Shown: positions 53,785 through 63,273, counted from the stretch's first letter. The stretch is DNA of 64,000 nt from Thiohalocapsa halophila (GCF_016583825.1 NZ_NRRV01000029.1:1-64000), one strand, 5' to 3'. Notes: a model not told the origin generated them from the letters alone. A program made the numbers and translations.

Positions 53785-55353
53785 TCAAGCGAAAGGTACG
53801 GCGACGAAGCGCTGCTCGCCGTTTTGCTCCACCCGCAGCAGCACCGACGGGCGGTCCTGCTCGGCGGCCTCGCGCACGGCGCGGGCGACGTCGTCGGGGT
53901 CGGCCACCGACTCCTGGCCCACCATCGAGATCAGGCTGCCGGCGCGGATACCCGCGCGCTGGGCCGGGCTGCCCGGCTCCACCTGCGCCACCAGGACGCC
54001 GGGAGTGTCCGCGTCCAGGCCGCGCTCTTCGCGCATCTCCGGTGTCAGCGGCGCCAGGAACAGGCCGATGCGGGAGCCGTCATCCTCGGCGGCCTCACCC
54101 GGCTTGGTCATGGCCAGATCGTCCTGAGGCATGCGCCCGATGGTGACGTCGAGCATCCGGACCTTGCCGCCGCGGATGACTTCCAGCTCGATGTCGGTCC
54201 CGGCGTCGATGCTCGCGATGAGCTTGGTGAGGTCGCGGTACTCGGTCATCTCTTCTCCGGCGGCCTTGACGATAACATCACCGCTCTTCACGCCCGCGGC
54301 CATGGCCGGGCTGTCCGGCAATACGTCGGCCACCAGCACGCCTTCGGCGGTGTCCAGCCCCAGGCTGCCGGCGACCTCCTCGCTCACGGGCTGGATCTGC
54401 ACCCCCAGCCAGCCGCGCTCCACGCGGCCCTTCTCGCGCAGCTCGCGCACGATATCCGCTGCGGTCTCCGCCGGAATCGCGAAGCCGATGCCGATGTTGC
54501 CGCCGCTCGGCGAGAAGATGGCGGTATTGACGCCGATCACCCGACCGCGGGCATCGAACAGCGGCCCGCCGGAGTTGCCGCGGTTGATGGGGGCGTCGAT
54601 CTGCAGGTAGTCGTCGTAGGGGCCGGAGTTGATGTCGCGCCCCCGCGCCGAGATGATGCCGGCGTTCACCGAGCCGCCAAGGCCGAAGGGGTTGCCCACG
54701 GCGAGCACCCAGTCGCCGATGCGCGCCTCGCCACTGTGGCCGAGGTCGACATGCGGCAGGCCCGGCGCGCCGTCCACCTTGATCAGTGCGAGGTCGGTCT
54801 TCGGGTCGCGGCCGACGACGCGCGCCTCGTACTGACGGCCGTCGTTCAGCGTCACCTCGATGGTCTCGGCGGACTCGATGACGTGGTTGTTGGTGACGAT
54901 GTAGCCGGAGGGGTCGACAATGAAGCCGGAGCCTTCGCCCTCACGCTGGCGCGGCATCTGGAAGTCCTGCATACCGCCGAACTGCTCGAAGAACTCCTTC
55001 AGCGGCGAGTCCTCCGGCAGCCCCTCCGGCAGCGAGCGGCCGTTCATGGACATGCGCTGCATGGGCTTCTGCGCGACGGTGACATTGACCACCGCCGGCG
55101 TCACCCGCTCGGCTACATCGGCGAAGCTCGGCGGGCCCGCGGGCTCTGCCAACGGCGCCGGCGCGGTCTCCGCCGCTTGGACATGGCCCACGGCGAGCAG
55201 GGAGGCGGCGGTGCCCAGCGTCAGCGCGACGGCCAGCGCAAGCGCGGTGCGGCGGAGGCCGTCGCTGTGCTGGGCGCCTGCTGCGGCGCAGGCATGGGCG
55301 CGCGGCGCATCGGCGCGGCGCGCTGCATGATGAATCTGCTTGATCGGTTGCAT
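53785..55353 (-). CDS. DegP/HtrA-type periplasmic serine protease
   Basis: This 522-residue protein has a signal segment (LALAVALTLGTAASLLAVGHVQA). The catalytic triad is His in VTNNHVIES, Asp in DPKTDLALIKV and Ser in NRGNSGGPLF, and two PDZ domains follow (about 300-395, RGWLGVQIQPVSEE; about 415-515). It acts as protease and chaperone on misfolded envelope proteins (MucD/DegQ type). The start at 55353 (MQPIKQIHH) is chosen because the frame extends with non-signal sequence. The basic 35 residues before the hydrophobic core are long for a Sec signal. It is followed by a two-component pair on the same strand. Confidence 0.93.
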   Translation of the reverse strand: MQPIKQIHHAARRADAPRAHACAAAGAQHSDGLRRTALALAVALTLGTAASLLAVGHVQAAETAPAPLAEPAGPPSFADVAERVTPAVVNVTVAQKPMQRMSMNGRSLPEGLPEDSPLKEFFEQFGGMQDFQMPRQREGEGSGFIVDPSGYIVTNNHVIESAETIEVTLNDGRQYEARVVGRDPKTDLALIKVDGAPGLPHVDLGHSGEARIGDWVLAVGNPFGLGGSVNAGIISARGRDINSGPYDDYLQIDAPINRGNSGGPLFDARGRVIGVNTAIFSPSGGNIGIGFAIPAETAADIVRELREKGRVERGWLGVQIQPVSEEVAGSLGLDTAEGVLVADVLPDSPAMAAGVKSGDVIVKAAGEEMTEYRDLTKLIASIDAGTDIELEVIRGGKVRMLDVTIGRMPQDDLAMTKPGEAAEDDGSRIGLFLAPLTPEMREERGLDADTPGVLVAQVEPGSPAQRAGIRAGSLISMVGQESVADPDDVARAVREAAEQDRPSVLLRVEQNGEQRFVAVPFA

Positions 55354-55681
55354 TCGGACCCTCCAGGGGTTGCACCAGTGATGTTTTGGTCGTCTTGCGA
55401 TGCGCGCGATGAACCGCCCGCGGCGCGGCTGACCTTGACTGCATATGATCCGGGCAGTGCCGTTACTGCGCCGTTGCAGCAACATTAAGCTTTGGTCATG
55501 CCTCGGCACCGGGTCAGTGGACGCCGCCGGCTGCGCGCGGGCAACAACTGCTTGCGACGCCCTGCCTGGGTGCGTAGGTTGTCCCCGCCGGCCGCGAGAT
55601 AAAGTCGGCGGCCGTGCGTCCGCACGTTTTGTGCTGGAGCCTGTTTTGTGATCGCACACCACCGCGAGGAACAACCGAACC
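55354..55681. other. Intergenic region between divergent genes
   Basis: This is 328 bp between the protease (leftwards) and a small protein (rightwards). Both promoters must be here. I see no good -35/-10 pair on either strand and no stable hairpin. Confidence 0.4.
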
Positions 55682-55867
55682 ATGGCCGACCTGGAACAGG
55701 TGGAAATCCACCGCTACCGCCGCGAGCTGGAGCACGACGTGCGCCACCTCGTGAAGAAATATTGCCGCATCATGAGCTGGGAAGTCCCGGAGCTGGACGA
55801 AAAAGAAGCCGACAAGCTGATCTTCATGGCGCTGCGCGAGGCACTGAGCCAGGTGGAGAAGGAGTAG
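55682..55867 (+). CDS. Small acidic protein of unknown function
   Basis: This 61-residue protein (ADLEQVEIHRYRRELEHDVR at the start) is charged and probably all helical, with a cysteine-containing segment HLVKKYCRIMSWEVPELDEKEA. I do not recognise the family. Strong codon bias and a good ATG context suggest it is real. It precedes the DUF1269 gene by 94 bp. Confidence 0.6.
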   Translation: MADLEQVEIHRYRRELEHDVRHLVKKYCRIMSWEVPELDEKEADKLIFMALREALSQVEKE

Positions 55868-55961
55868 CGGCCGTCGCGCGCCGATCCGGTGCAATACGCG
55901 GCTCGGCAGGCAGACGCGGGCCGCACGCTTCAACAACATCGATCCGCAGGAGATCCGACAG

Positions 55962-56459
55962 ATGAGCGATTTGGTCGTACTCTCGTTTCCCGATCAGGAA
56001 ACGGCGTTTCAGTTACGCGCCGAGCTGAGCCGGCTGCAAAAGGAGTATCTGATCGACATGGAGGACGTGGTGGTCGTCACCAAAGACGAGAAGGGCAAAG
56101 TGAAGCTGCACCAGGCGGTGAGCCTGACCGGCATGGGCGCCGTCGGCGGCGGCTTCTGGGGCATGCTCATTGGGCTTCTGTTCCTGAACCCGCTGCTCGG
56201 GGCCGCCGTGGGCGCCGGCGCCGGCGCCCTGTCCGGCAAGCTCTCGGACATCGGCATCAACGACCAATTCATGAAAGATCTGGCCGCCAACTTCCAGCCC
56301 GGCTGCGCGGCGGTGTTCGTGCTGGTGCGCAAGGCCACCACGGACAAGGTCATCGAAGAGCTGAAGGCCTTCCACGGCAAGGGCAAGGTGCTGAAGACCT
56401 CCCTCAACAAGGACGAAGAGACCGCGCTGAAAGAGGTGATCGAGGGCGACAGCCTCTAA
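55962..56459 (+). CDS. DUF1269 membrane protein
   Basis: This 165-residue protein has the DUF1269 pattern: LVVLSFPDQETAFQLRAELSR, then EDVVVVTKDEKGKVKLHQ, and a Gly-rich double helix (GAVGGGFWGMLIGLLFLNPLLG then GAAVGAGAGALSGKLSD). The last part is a soluble alpha/beta domain (AAVFVLVRKATTDKVIEELK). Members are linked to stress and gas-vesicle-like Gly-zipper membranes, but the role is not known. AGGAG precedes the ATG. Confidence 0.9.
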   Translation: MSDLVVLSFPDQETAFQLRAELSRLQKEYLIDMEDVVVVTKDEKGKVKLHQAVSLTGMGAVGGGFWGMLIGLLFLNPLLGAAVGAGAGALSGKLSDIGINDQFMKDLAANFQPGCAAVFVLVRKATTDKVIEELKAFHGKGKVLKTSLNKDEETALKEVIEGDSL

Positions 56460-56617
56460 GCCTCCATGTCGAGCGCCCGGGCTCCAGCACCCAGCCCCGG
56501 AGCGCTCGCGCCTGATCGCCGCGAGCCCCCCGGCCCCGCGCCGCGGCTCGGGCCGACGGGCACCGTAGCAGCGCCATCAACCGCAAGCGTCGGCACGACA
56601 AGCAGGAGTAGACGCAA

Positions 56618-57274
56618 TTGGACGCATTCGCACTGGACAAGGCCAGCATCGGCCACGCCCTGTCGGTGTTCATGGGCTTCTTCGCCATCATGAACCCCAT
56701 CGCCAACACGCCGGTGTTCCTCGGCCTCACCGCCGACGACGACACCGCGACCCGCCGCCGAGTCGCCTTCCAGGCGGTGCTCACGGCTTTCCTGATCGTC
56801 GCCGCCTTCTGCTTGCTGGGGGCGGTCATCTTCAAGCTCTTTGGCATCACCCTGCCGGCGTTTCGCATCACCGGCGGGGTGCTGGTGGCGCTGATCGGCT
56901 ACCAGATGCTGCACAGCAGCCCGTCCGCAGTGCACCACCCGAGCAGCGCCGATCAGGCCGACAGCCGGCAGGCCGCGCTGTCGGTGGCCCTGAGCCCGCT
57001 GGCGCTGCCCATTCTGGCGGGCCCCGGCACCATCGCCACGGCCATGAACTTGGCCTCCGCCGGCAGCACGGCGGACTTGGTGGTGACGCTCATCGCTTTT
57101 GCGCTGCTGTGCGCCATCACCTACGCCTTCTTCGTCTCCGGCGAGGGGCTGACCCGCTACCTGGGCAAGAGCGGGCTCAATGTCATCACCCGCATCATGG
57201 GCCTGATCCTCGCCGTCATCGGTGTGCAGATGCTGGTGGATGGGCTGAAGGGGGCGTTGCCGGGGCTGGCCTGA
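56618..57274 (+). CDS. MarC-family membrane protein
   Basis: This 218-residue protein has six membrane helices of the MarC (UPF0056) family, with FFAIMNPIANTPVFLGLT at the front and SPLALPILAGPGTIATAM in the middle, the two matching half-repeat motifs. The family is widespread and of uncertain function. The start is TTG at 56618, 9 bp after AGGAG, giving MDAFALDKASIG. No other in-frame ATG would keep the first helix. Confidence 0.9.
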   Translation: MDAFALDKASIGHALSVFMGFFAIMNPIANTPVFLGLTADDDTATRRRVAFQAVLTAFLIVAAFCLLGAVIFKLFGITLPAFRITGGVLVALIGYQMLHSSPSAVHHPSSADQADSRQAALSVALSPLALPILAGPGTIATAMNLASAGSTADLVVTLIAFALLCAITYAFFVSGEGLTRYLGKSGLNVITRIMGLILAVIGVQMLVDGLKGALPGLA

Positions 57275-57344
57275 CGCACACCGAGCCCTGCTCGGCTTCA
57301 CACAGCGACCCGACAGCCGAGAAGGCAGGGAAGCTCGGTACTTC

Positions 57345-57376
57345 GTAGGTCGGGCTGAGCGACAGCGAAGCCCGAC
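57345..57376 (+). repeat. REP-like repeat, family B (copy)
   Basis: GTAGGTCGGGCTGAGCGACA, followed by GCGAAGCCCGAC, matches the copy at 7745-7777. Confidence 0.65.
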
Positions 57377-57491
57377 GCCAGCCCACGCAACGCGCAACTG
57401 GCAGCGGCGTAACGGCTGCTTGGCTCTGACACCCTCGGACGACCCGGGCACGGCGTTGAACGCCATGGGCGGGGCCGACAGCGCCGCCGCT

Positions 57492-57520
57492 GTCGGGCTT
57501 CCTGCGTCAGCCCGACCTAC
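57492..57520 (-). repeat. REP-like repeat, family B, inverted
   Basis: GTCGGGCTTCCTGCGTCAGC, followed by CCGACCTAC, is the inverse of the 57345 copy, so the two face each other across 115 bp. It covers the hisI stop codon, which could make the arm a terminator for that gene. Confidence 0.65.
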
Positions 57521-57978
57521 TTGTAGAGCTGCTCCGGGTCGATGAGCGGCTCGGCGACGACCTCCACGCGGTCGCCGCGCAGGGCGTTGTAGAAGCAATT
57601 GCGCCGGCCCGTGTGGCAGGCGGGGCCGGTCTGGTCCACCAGCAGCAAGAGCGTATCGCCGTCGCAGTCGAAACGGACCTCCTTCAGATGCTGCACCTGT
57701 CCGGAAGACTCCCCCTTGCGCCAGAGCTTCCCCCGCGAGCGGGACCAGTAGCATACCCGGCCCGTCGCCACGGTCTCGTCCAGAGACTCCAGATTCATCC
57801 AGGCCATCATCAGCACCTCGTGGGTGTCGTATTGCTGGGCGATGGCCGGCAGCAGGCCGTCGGCGTTGAGCTTGAGGCTCGCACGGACGTCCGCCCAGGG
57901 CAGGCTGTCGCCGAGGTTGGCGCGCTCGTTGGCCTTAATTCGATGCTCCGGGGTAGGGTTTTCTGTGGGATGGCTCAT
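57517..57978 (-). CDS. hisI: Phosphoribosyl-AMP cyclohydrolase (HisI)
   Basis: This 153-residue enzyme of histidine biosynthesis opens the adenine ring of phosphoribosyl-AMP. Motifs: LLPAIAQQYDTHEVLMMAWM, CYWSRSRGKLWRKGESSGQVQ, FDCDGDTLLLLVDQTGPACHTG and NCFYN, with three cysteines and DxD for zinc and magnesium. It is the stand-alone type without the HisE domain, and no other his gene is in the window. Confidence 0.96.
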   Translation of the reverse strand: MSHPTENPTPEHRIKANERANLGDSLPWADVRASLKLNADGLLPAIAQQYDTHEVLMMAWMNLESLDETVATGRVCYWSRSRGKLWRKGESSGQVQHLKEVRFDCDGDTLLLLVDQTGPACHTGRRNCFYNALRGDRVEVVAEPLIDPEQLYK

Positions 57979-58144
57979 GTGGAATGCGTCGCTTCTGGCT
58001 AGACTGACCGTGCCGGCAGATTAGCAGAGCCGGCAGCCCCGTCGCCCTAACCCGGCACAGGCTGCGGCCCGCCGGGTCGAGACCGCCAGCACAACGCCGG
58101 CACAGCGTCCGCAGGGCCCAATGCCATAGTCACCGGAGCACCGC

Positions 58145-59485
58145 ATGCCCAGCCTCCTCATCACCAACGCCGTCGTCGTCAACGAAGGCCGCCGCTTCGA
58201 GGCGGATGTGCTGGTCACGGACGGGCGCATCGCCGCCGTGGGCGGGGACCTCCAGAGCCGACCGGCGGACCGGGTCATCGACGCCGCCGGCCGGCTGCTG
58301 CTGCCGGGCATGATCGACGACCAGGTGCACTTCCGCGAGCCCGGCGTCACCTACAAGGCGGACATCGCAAGCGAATCGCGCGCCGCGGTGGCCGGCGGCA
58401 TTACCAGCTTCATGGAGATGCCGAACTGCAAGCCGCCGACGCTCGACGCCGAGCAGCTGGCGGCCAAGTACGCCCGTGCCGCCGAGGTGTCCCGGGCCAA
58501 CTATGCGTTTTATCTCGGCGCCAGCAACGACAACATCGACGCCATCCGCGCCCTGCCGGTGGGCGATGCCTGCGGCGTCAAGGTGTTCATGGGCGCCTCC
58601 ACCGGCAACATGCTGGTGGACGACCCGAAGGTGCTGGAGGCCATCTTCCAAGACTGCCCCGTCATCATCGCCACCCATTGCGAGGACACGCCCATGATCC
58701 TCGCCAAGGAGGCCGACTATCGGCAGCGTTACGGCGAGGACGTGCCCATGGACGCGCACCCGCTGATCCGCTCCGAGGCCGCCTGTCTCAAGTCCTCCAC
58801 CCTGGCCGTGGACCTGGCGCGGCGCCATGATGCGCGGCTGCATGTGCTGCATCTGACCACGGCCCGGGAGCTGGCGCTGTTCACGCCCGGGCCCATCGCC
58901 GGCAAGCGCATCACCGTCGAGGCCTGCGTGCATCACCTGTATTTCGACCAGCGGGACTACGCCGAGAAGGGCGCGCTCATCAAGTGCAACCCGGCCATCA
59001 AGCGCCCGGAGGACCGCGAGGCCCTGCTCGGCGCCGTCGCCGAGGACCGCATCGACGTCATCGCCACCGACCACGCCCCGCACACCCTGGAGGAGAAGGC
59101 CGGCAAGTATTTCCAGGCCCCCGCCGGCCTGCCGCTGGTACAGGACGCCCTGCCCTCGCTGTTCGGGCATGTGCAGGCAGGCAAGCTGACTCTGGAGCAG
59201 GTTGTGCACAAGACCAGCCACGCGCCGGCGGCGTGCTTCAACGTCCAGGAGCGCGGCTACATCCGCGAAGGCTACTGGGCGGACCTGGTGCTGGTGGACC
59301 CGAGCAAGCCCGTCACCCGCAGCCGCGAGCAAGTGCTCTACAAGTGCGGCTGGTCGGCCTTCGAGGGGCGGGAGCTGCCGGCCACCATCGCCGCCACCAT
59401 CGTCAGCGGCGAGGTAGCCTTCGAGGACGGGCAGGTGAACGATGGGGTGCGGGGGCAGCGGCTGGCGTTCGGGCCGACGCGGTGA
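58145..59485 (+). CDS. pyrC: Dihydroorotase, type I
   Basis: This 446-residue zinc enzyme of pyrimidine synthesis cyclises carbamoyl aspartate. Motifs: LLPGMIDDQVHFREPGVTYK (HxH-type site is DQVHF, with only one His), GVKVFMGAS (Lys equivalent to the carboxylated ligand), THCED, VLHLTTARE and IATDHAPHT. An allantoinase or other cyclic amidohydrolase role cannot be excluded. The DQVH instead of DVHVH is a notable variant seen in some members. Divergent from hisI. Confidence 0.88.
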   Translation: MPSLLITNAVVVNEGRRFEADVLVTDGRIAAVGGDLQSRPADRVIDAAGRLLLPGMIDDQVHFREPGVTYKADIASESRAAVAGGITSFMEMPNCKPPTLDAEQLAAKYARAAEVSRANYAFYLGASNDNIDAIRALPVGDACGVKVFMGASTGNMLVDDPKVLEAIFQDCPVIIATHCEDTPMILAKEADYRQRYGEDVPMDAHPLIRSEAACLKSSTLAVDLARRHDARLHVLHLTTARELALFTPGPIAGKRITVEACVHHLYFDQRDYAEKGALIKCNPAIKRPEDREALLGAVAEDRIDVIATDHAPHTLEEKAGKYFQAPAGLPLVQDALPSLFGHVQAGKLTLEQVVHKTSHAPAACFNVQERGYIREGYWADLVLVDPSKPVTRSREQVLYKCGWSAFEGRELPATIAATIVSGEVAFEDGQVNDGVRGQRLAFGPTR

Positions 59486-59579
59486 CAGGGGCGCCGACTT
59501 CCGGGCGGCGTGTGCGGCTGCCGCCGCGCTCAAGGTGACGAGTGGGTAGCGGCGGGACGTGATCCTTCAACAACGCGCT

Positions 59580-59819
59580 TCAAGCAACATCCTGCAACCG
59601 GTTCGCCAGATCCCGCCCGGCCGTCGACGGTGGCAGCGGCCTGCCGTCCGCCCGATACAGTGCGATGGTTTCATCGACAATGTCGCACAGCTCCCTGAAG
59701 ACGGCGAGCTCATCGTCGCCGTGGCAGCCGCCGAGCAAGAGCCCGGGGCAGCTTCCGACGTAGCACTGGTCCTCCTCGGACCATTCGACGATTTTGGCGT
59801 AGCGGTCACTGTCTTTCAT
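59580..59819 (-). CDS. hicB: HicB-type antitoxin
   Basis: This 79-residue protein has the HicB fold (RYAKIVEWSEEDQCYVGSCP then GLLLGGCHGDDE). It lacks a ribbon-helix-helix tail, as do some short HicB proteins. Its ATG (59819) overlaps the hicA stop by 14 bp. It counters the mRNA-cleaving toxin HicA. Confidence 0.9.
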   Translation of the reverse strand: MKDSDRYAKIVEWSEEDQCYVGSCPGLLLGGCHGDDELAVFRELCDIVDETIALYRADGRPLPPSTAGRDLANRLQDVA

Positions 59820-60012
59820 GCTTGGAAGCCTCGATTGCTTGCTCGACAGCCCTGACGAGATATCGCTTCGCGTCATCCCCGGGCTTACCGGCGACGGTGA
59901 TGGGCTTTGGGACGTTCGGGTGCACATAGTTCCGATGGCTCCCCTTGCCGCCCCGGTTCACGAAGCCCGCCCTTTCCAGGCGCGCAATCAGGTCGCGGAC
60001 TTTCGGCGGCAC
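59806..60012 (-). CDS. hicA: HicA-type mRNA interferase toxin
   Basis: This 68-residue protein has LIARLERAGFVNRGGKGSHR with the catalytic His in GSHRNYVHP, then PITVAGKPGDDAKRYLVRAV. It is first in the operon, followed by hicB. It should cleave mRNA when free. Confidence 0.92.
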   Translation of the reverse strand: MPPKVRDLIARLERAGFVNRGGKGSHRNYVHPNVPKPITVAGKPGDDAKRYLVRAVEQAIEASKHERQ

Positions 60013-60086
60013 CTCTGACCCCCCGGCTCATGACCCCTCGGCTCAGCCCTCGCTGCAACAGCAGCGCTTAGTCTCGGCTGGGATTG

Positions 60087-61577
60087 TCAGTCCGCCCGCG
60101 CCACTTCGCCCCGCCGCTCCCGCGCCTCCGCCAGCCGGCAGATCTCCTTCACGGTGCCGGTGAAGACGACGCCGTGGGCGGGCGCGAAGGCGTACCAGTA
60201 CATGAGGCCCCAGACGCCGGCGGGGTGCCAGTAGGCGGTCATGCTGAGCTTGGTGCCCCCATTCGCCAGCGGCTTCAAATCGAATTCCATCATGCCGGCG
60301 CCGGGCGCGCGCATGCCGAAGGCGAGGCTCAGGCGGCGCTCGGGCTCGATGCCGAGCACCTTCCAGGAATCGATGCGGTCGCCGACGCGCAGCTCCGTCG
60401 GATGTCGGCGACCGTGCTTGCGCCCGGGGCCGCCGGCGAGCCAGTCCAGGGTCTCGCGCAGCTGCCAGAGGCCGTTGAGATAGAACCAGCCGCGCTCGCC
60501 GCCGATCTCCCGCAGCACGGACCAGACGGCGGCGGGGGAGGCAGTGGTCTCGTGGGCGGCGCCGGCGCGCTTGGCGTAGTAGGCGTAGTCGATGCGTTGA
60601 TCACGCACGGCAAAGGCTCCTTCGATCCAACGGGCGACGACGGGCTCGCTGTTGCGCTCGGCCGCGAAGACGGCGCGTACCGCCTCGCGAAAGCCGAGCA
60701 GGTCCTGCGGCACCAGGCGCCTGAGCTCGGCGTCGTCGGCGCTGAAGTCGTGCTTGAGCCCTTCGATGAGGGCCCGGGCGATGTTGGTGGGCACCGCGGT
60801 GATGAGCCTGAGCCAATAGGACGAGAGCTTCGGGCTCAGCACCGGCACCGGGATGATGATGGGCGGGCGCTTGCCGCCTTCCTCGGCGAGGATGCGCATC
60901 ATCTGCTGGTAGGTCAGGGTCTGCGGGCCGCCGGCGTCGAAGACCCGGCCCTCGGCCGCCGGGATCTGGGGCAATCGGACCAGGTAGGTGAGCAGGTTGT
61001 CCAGCGCCAGCGGCGGTGACTTGGCGCGCACCCAGCGCGGCGTGATCATCACCGGCAGGTGGTAGACCAGATCGCGCATCACCTCGAAGGCCGCCGAGCC
61101 GGGCCCGACGATGATGCCGGCGCGCAGCTCCGTCACCGCCACCTTGCCCCGGCGCAGCACCTCGCCGGTGTCGCGCCGGGAGACGATGTGCTCGCTGTCG
61201 GCGTCGTCCGGCACCAGCCCGCCGAGATAAATGATGCGCTTGACGCCGGCGCGCTCCGCAGCGGCGGCGAAGTTGGCGGCGGCTTTCAGGTCCAGGCGGC
61301 CGAAGTCCTTGCCGGCGCCCATGGAGTGGATCAGGTAGTAGGCGGTGTCCATGCCCGCCAGGGCCGCATCCAGGGTCTCCGGCGCCAGGGCATCCGCCGC
61401 CACCAGCTCGGCAGCGTCCCAGCCGCGGCGCTCCAGGCTCGCGCGGTTGCGGCTGCTGGCCCGCACCGGGATAGCCTCGGCCAGGAGCCTGGGCACCAGA
61501 TGGCTGCCGATGTAGCCGCTGGCGCCGAAGACGAGGCAGTGCCCGGCATGGGCGGCGGAAGATGGGGTGGTGGTCAC
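60087..61577 (-). CDS. SDR-type oxidoreductase with DUF2867 domain
   Basis: This 496-residue protein has an N-terminal NAD(P)-binding Rossmann fold (LVFGASGYIGSHLVPRLL) of the atypical NmrA/epimerase sort, with IYLGGLVPDD and YLIHSMG in place of a Tyr/Lys pair. The C-terminal half (about 330-490) is DUF2867, a START-like fold (VWSVLREIGGERGWFYLNGL and MMEFDLKPLANGGTKLSMTA). The family is common in proteobacteria and of unknown substrate. The start ATG at 61577 fits. Confidence 0.92.
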   Translation of the reverse strand: MTTTPSSAAHAGHCLVFGASGYIGSHLVPRLLAEAIPVRASSRNRASLERRGWDAAELVAADALAPETLDAALAGMDTAYYLIHSMGAGKDFGRLDLKAAANFAAAAERAGVKRIIYLGGLVPDDADSEHIVSRRDTGEVLRRGKVAVTELRAGIIVGPGSAAFEVMRDLVYHLPVMITPRWVRAKSPPLALDNLLTYLVRLPQIPAAEGRVFDAGGPQTLTYQQMMRILAEEGGKRPPIIIPVPVLSPKLSSYWLRLITAVPTNIARALIEGLKHDFSADDAELRRLVPQDLLGFREAVRAVFAAERNSEPVVARWIEGAFAVRDQRIDYAYYAKRAGAAHETTASPAAVWSVLREIGGERGWFYLNGLWQLRETLDWLAGGPGRKHGRRHPTELRVGDRIDSWKVLGIEPERRLSLAFGMRAPGAGMMEFDLKPLANGGTKLSMTAYWHPAGVWGLMYWYAFAPAHGVVFTGTVKEICRLAEARERRGEVARAD

Positions 61578-61775
61578 GGTTTTGGCCGACGGGCCTTGCT
61601 GGTTGCGCGAAGACAGTGGGCAGCATGCCCCCTGAGGGCCGGCGAGGTCCAGAGGGGGCGAGCGGGGGAATCCGACGGCCCGTCCTGGATGCGGCCAGTG
61701 CCCTGTGGCCTGCGCTCGATTGGCCTGCGGTCGATTACGGCGATAGCGCTGGGTCGAGGGGATGGGTGACGGCGA

Positions 61776-62816
61776 TCAGTGCGCTGCCGCGCGGTCGTCG
61801 CCGGCTGCCGGCGCCTGATCCAGCCACTGGTCGATGATATCCATCACCAGCGCCGGGCATTCTTCCTGCGGCAGGTGGCCGCAGCCCGGCAGCTCGGCGA
61901 AGGTGGCATTGGGCAGGGCGCGGGCGGCCGCCAGCGTATCGGCGGGCGGCACAATGCGGTCTGCGGCGCCGGTGATGACCAGCGCCGGGGTGTCGATCTG
62001 CGTCAGCTGCCGGGCGATCTCCACGGGGTCCGTCAGCGAGCGCGCCAGCAGCGCCGCCCAGGCCGCATCCCAGTTGGCCATTTCCTGGTGAACGGCGGCG
62101 CGGGCGCGGCGCTCCTCGTCGATGCGCCCGGGATCGGCATAGGCATAATCCAGCAGCGGCATGTCCGTGCCCAGGGTGCGGGCCAGCAACAGGGTCAGGC
62201 GCTGTGTCTGCGGCAGATCCACCAGCCATTGCGGCAGGATGGGGCGTTTGGAGTTGACCCAGGGCGCCAGCAGCACGAGGCCGCGCACCCGCTCCGGGTA
62301 AGCCAATGCCGCTTCCAGCGCCAGCGTACCGCCGGAGGAATTGCCCACCAGGTAGGCCTGCTCCACACCGAGCGTATCCAGCAGCGTCATCAGCCGCGCC
62401 AGCGCCGAGGATTTGGCATAGGGGTCCGCGTGCGCCCCGGCGCCGGGCAGCGGCTTGGCGCTCAGTCCATAGGGGATCTGGTCATAGGCGATGACCCGGC
62501 CGCGCTCGGCCAGCGGCGCCATGATGCGCTCCCAGGTGTAGAGGTTGAACGTAAAGCCGTGCAGCAGTACGAAGGTCGGCGCCGCAGCGCCGTCGCCCGC
62601 GGGCGTGCGCTCTGCTACATGCAGCGTCACCTCGCCGCCGTCGGGAGGCCCGATGCCGACAAAGCCGCTGCCCGGGCGCTCCAGAGCCTGCACGCGGGTC
62701 TCGCCCTCCGCCGGGTCCGGGTCGATCAGCAGCGGCCCGACGGCAGCGGCCACGAGCCCCAGCACCAGGACCAGCACCAAGAGGATCAACAGCAAACGAA
62801 GCAGCAAGCGCAGCAT
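61776..62816 (-). CDS. Membrane-anchored alpha/beta hydrolase
   Basis: This 346-residue protein has an N-terminal hydrophobic segment (LRLLLRLLLILLVLVLVLGLVAAAVGPLL), so it is probably anchored or exported. The alpha/beta-hydrolase core follows. It has FVLLHGFTFNLYTWE (oxyanion site HG), the nucleophile elbow GNSSGG (Ser), DRIVPPADT (Asp region) and GCGHLPQEE (catalytic His). Substrate unknown; haloalkane- or epoxide-type lipolytic activity cannot be assigned. Confidence 0.9.
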   Translation of the reverse strand: MLRLLLRLLLILLVLVLVLGLVAAAVGPLLIDPDPAEGETRVQALERPGSGFVGIGPPDGGEVTLHVAERTPAGDGAAAPTFVLLHGFTFNLYTWERIMAPLAERGRVIAYDQIPYGLSAKPLPGAGAHADPYAKSSALARLMTLLDTLGVEQAYLVGNSSGGTLALEAALAYPERVRGLVLLAPWVNSKRPILPQWLVDLPQTQRLTLLLARTLGTDMPLLDYAYADPGRIDEERRARAAVHQEMANWDAAWAALLARSLTDPVEIARQLTQIDTPALVITGAADRIVPPADTLAAARALPNATFAELPGCGHLPQEECPALVMDIIDQWLDQAPAAGDDRAAAH

Positions 62817-63273
62817 GATCTGGAAGCGGACGGGCGGAACGGGATTGGGGGGGTCGGACGGGCCGGGGATGCTAGCACATCCCTGTCCCCGCCCAGGGAT
62901 CTGCGAGCAACATCACGGCGTTGCAGGGACGCGCGGGGTATAGTGTGTTGCACGGGAGCACTACAGCAATACAAACCCCGCGCCCATCGCCGGGCGGTGC
63001 CCGACGCAGGTACACAGCACCGGCATGGGGACAATTCGTTTTCCGGCTAGGGAGATACCGATTCATTGGCCGTACTGGCCAAGAATTCGGACGGAGCCCG
63101 CCCTGTTGTGAAAATAGGGGCGATTTCCGGGCTGCTTCATTTTCAGTGACTTAGGCCGCTGAAAATGGCGGGGGCACCCTGCCTCGCACGGGCGGCGCCA
63201 ATAAATCGGCGTTTCCCGAGGGCCAGCACATCCGCGCGGATCCGCTGCGGTCTGTCATGGAGCCAAAGCCCCG
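62817..63273. other. Intergenic region with an inverted repeat
   Basis: This 457-bp region separates divergent genes. CATTTTCAG (63138-63146) and CTGAAAATG (63159-63167) form a perfect 9-bp inverted repeat with a 12-bp loop, 107 bp before the DUF1631 start. It could be an operator or a hairpin. No other gene-like feature was seen. Confidence 0.5.

Noticed and set aside
62921-62944. TTGCAG and TATAGT as a promoter for the DUF1631 gene
   Set aside because: The spacing is only 12 bp, too short for a sigma-70 promoter.
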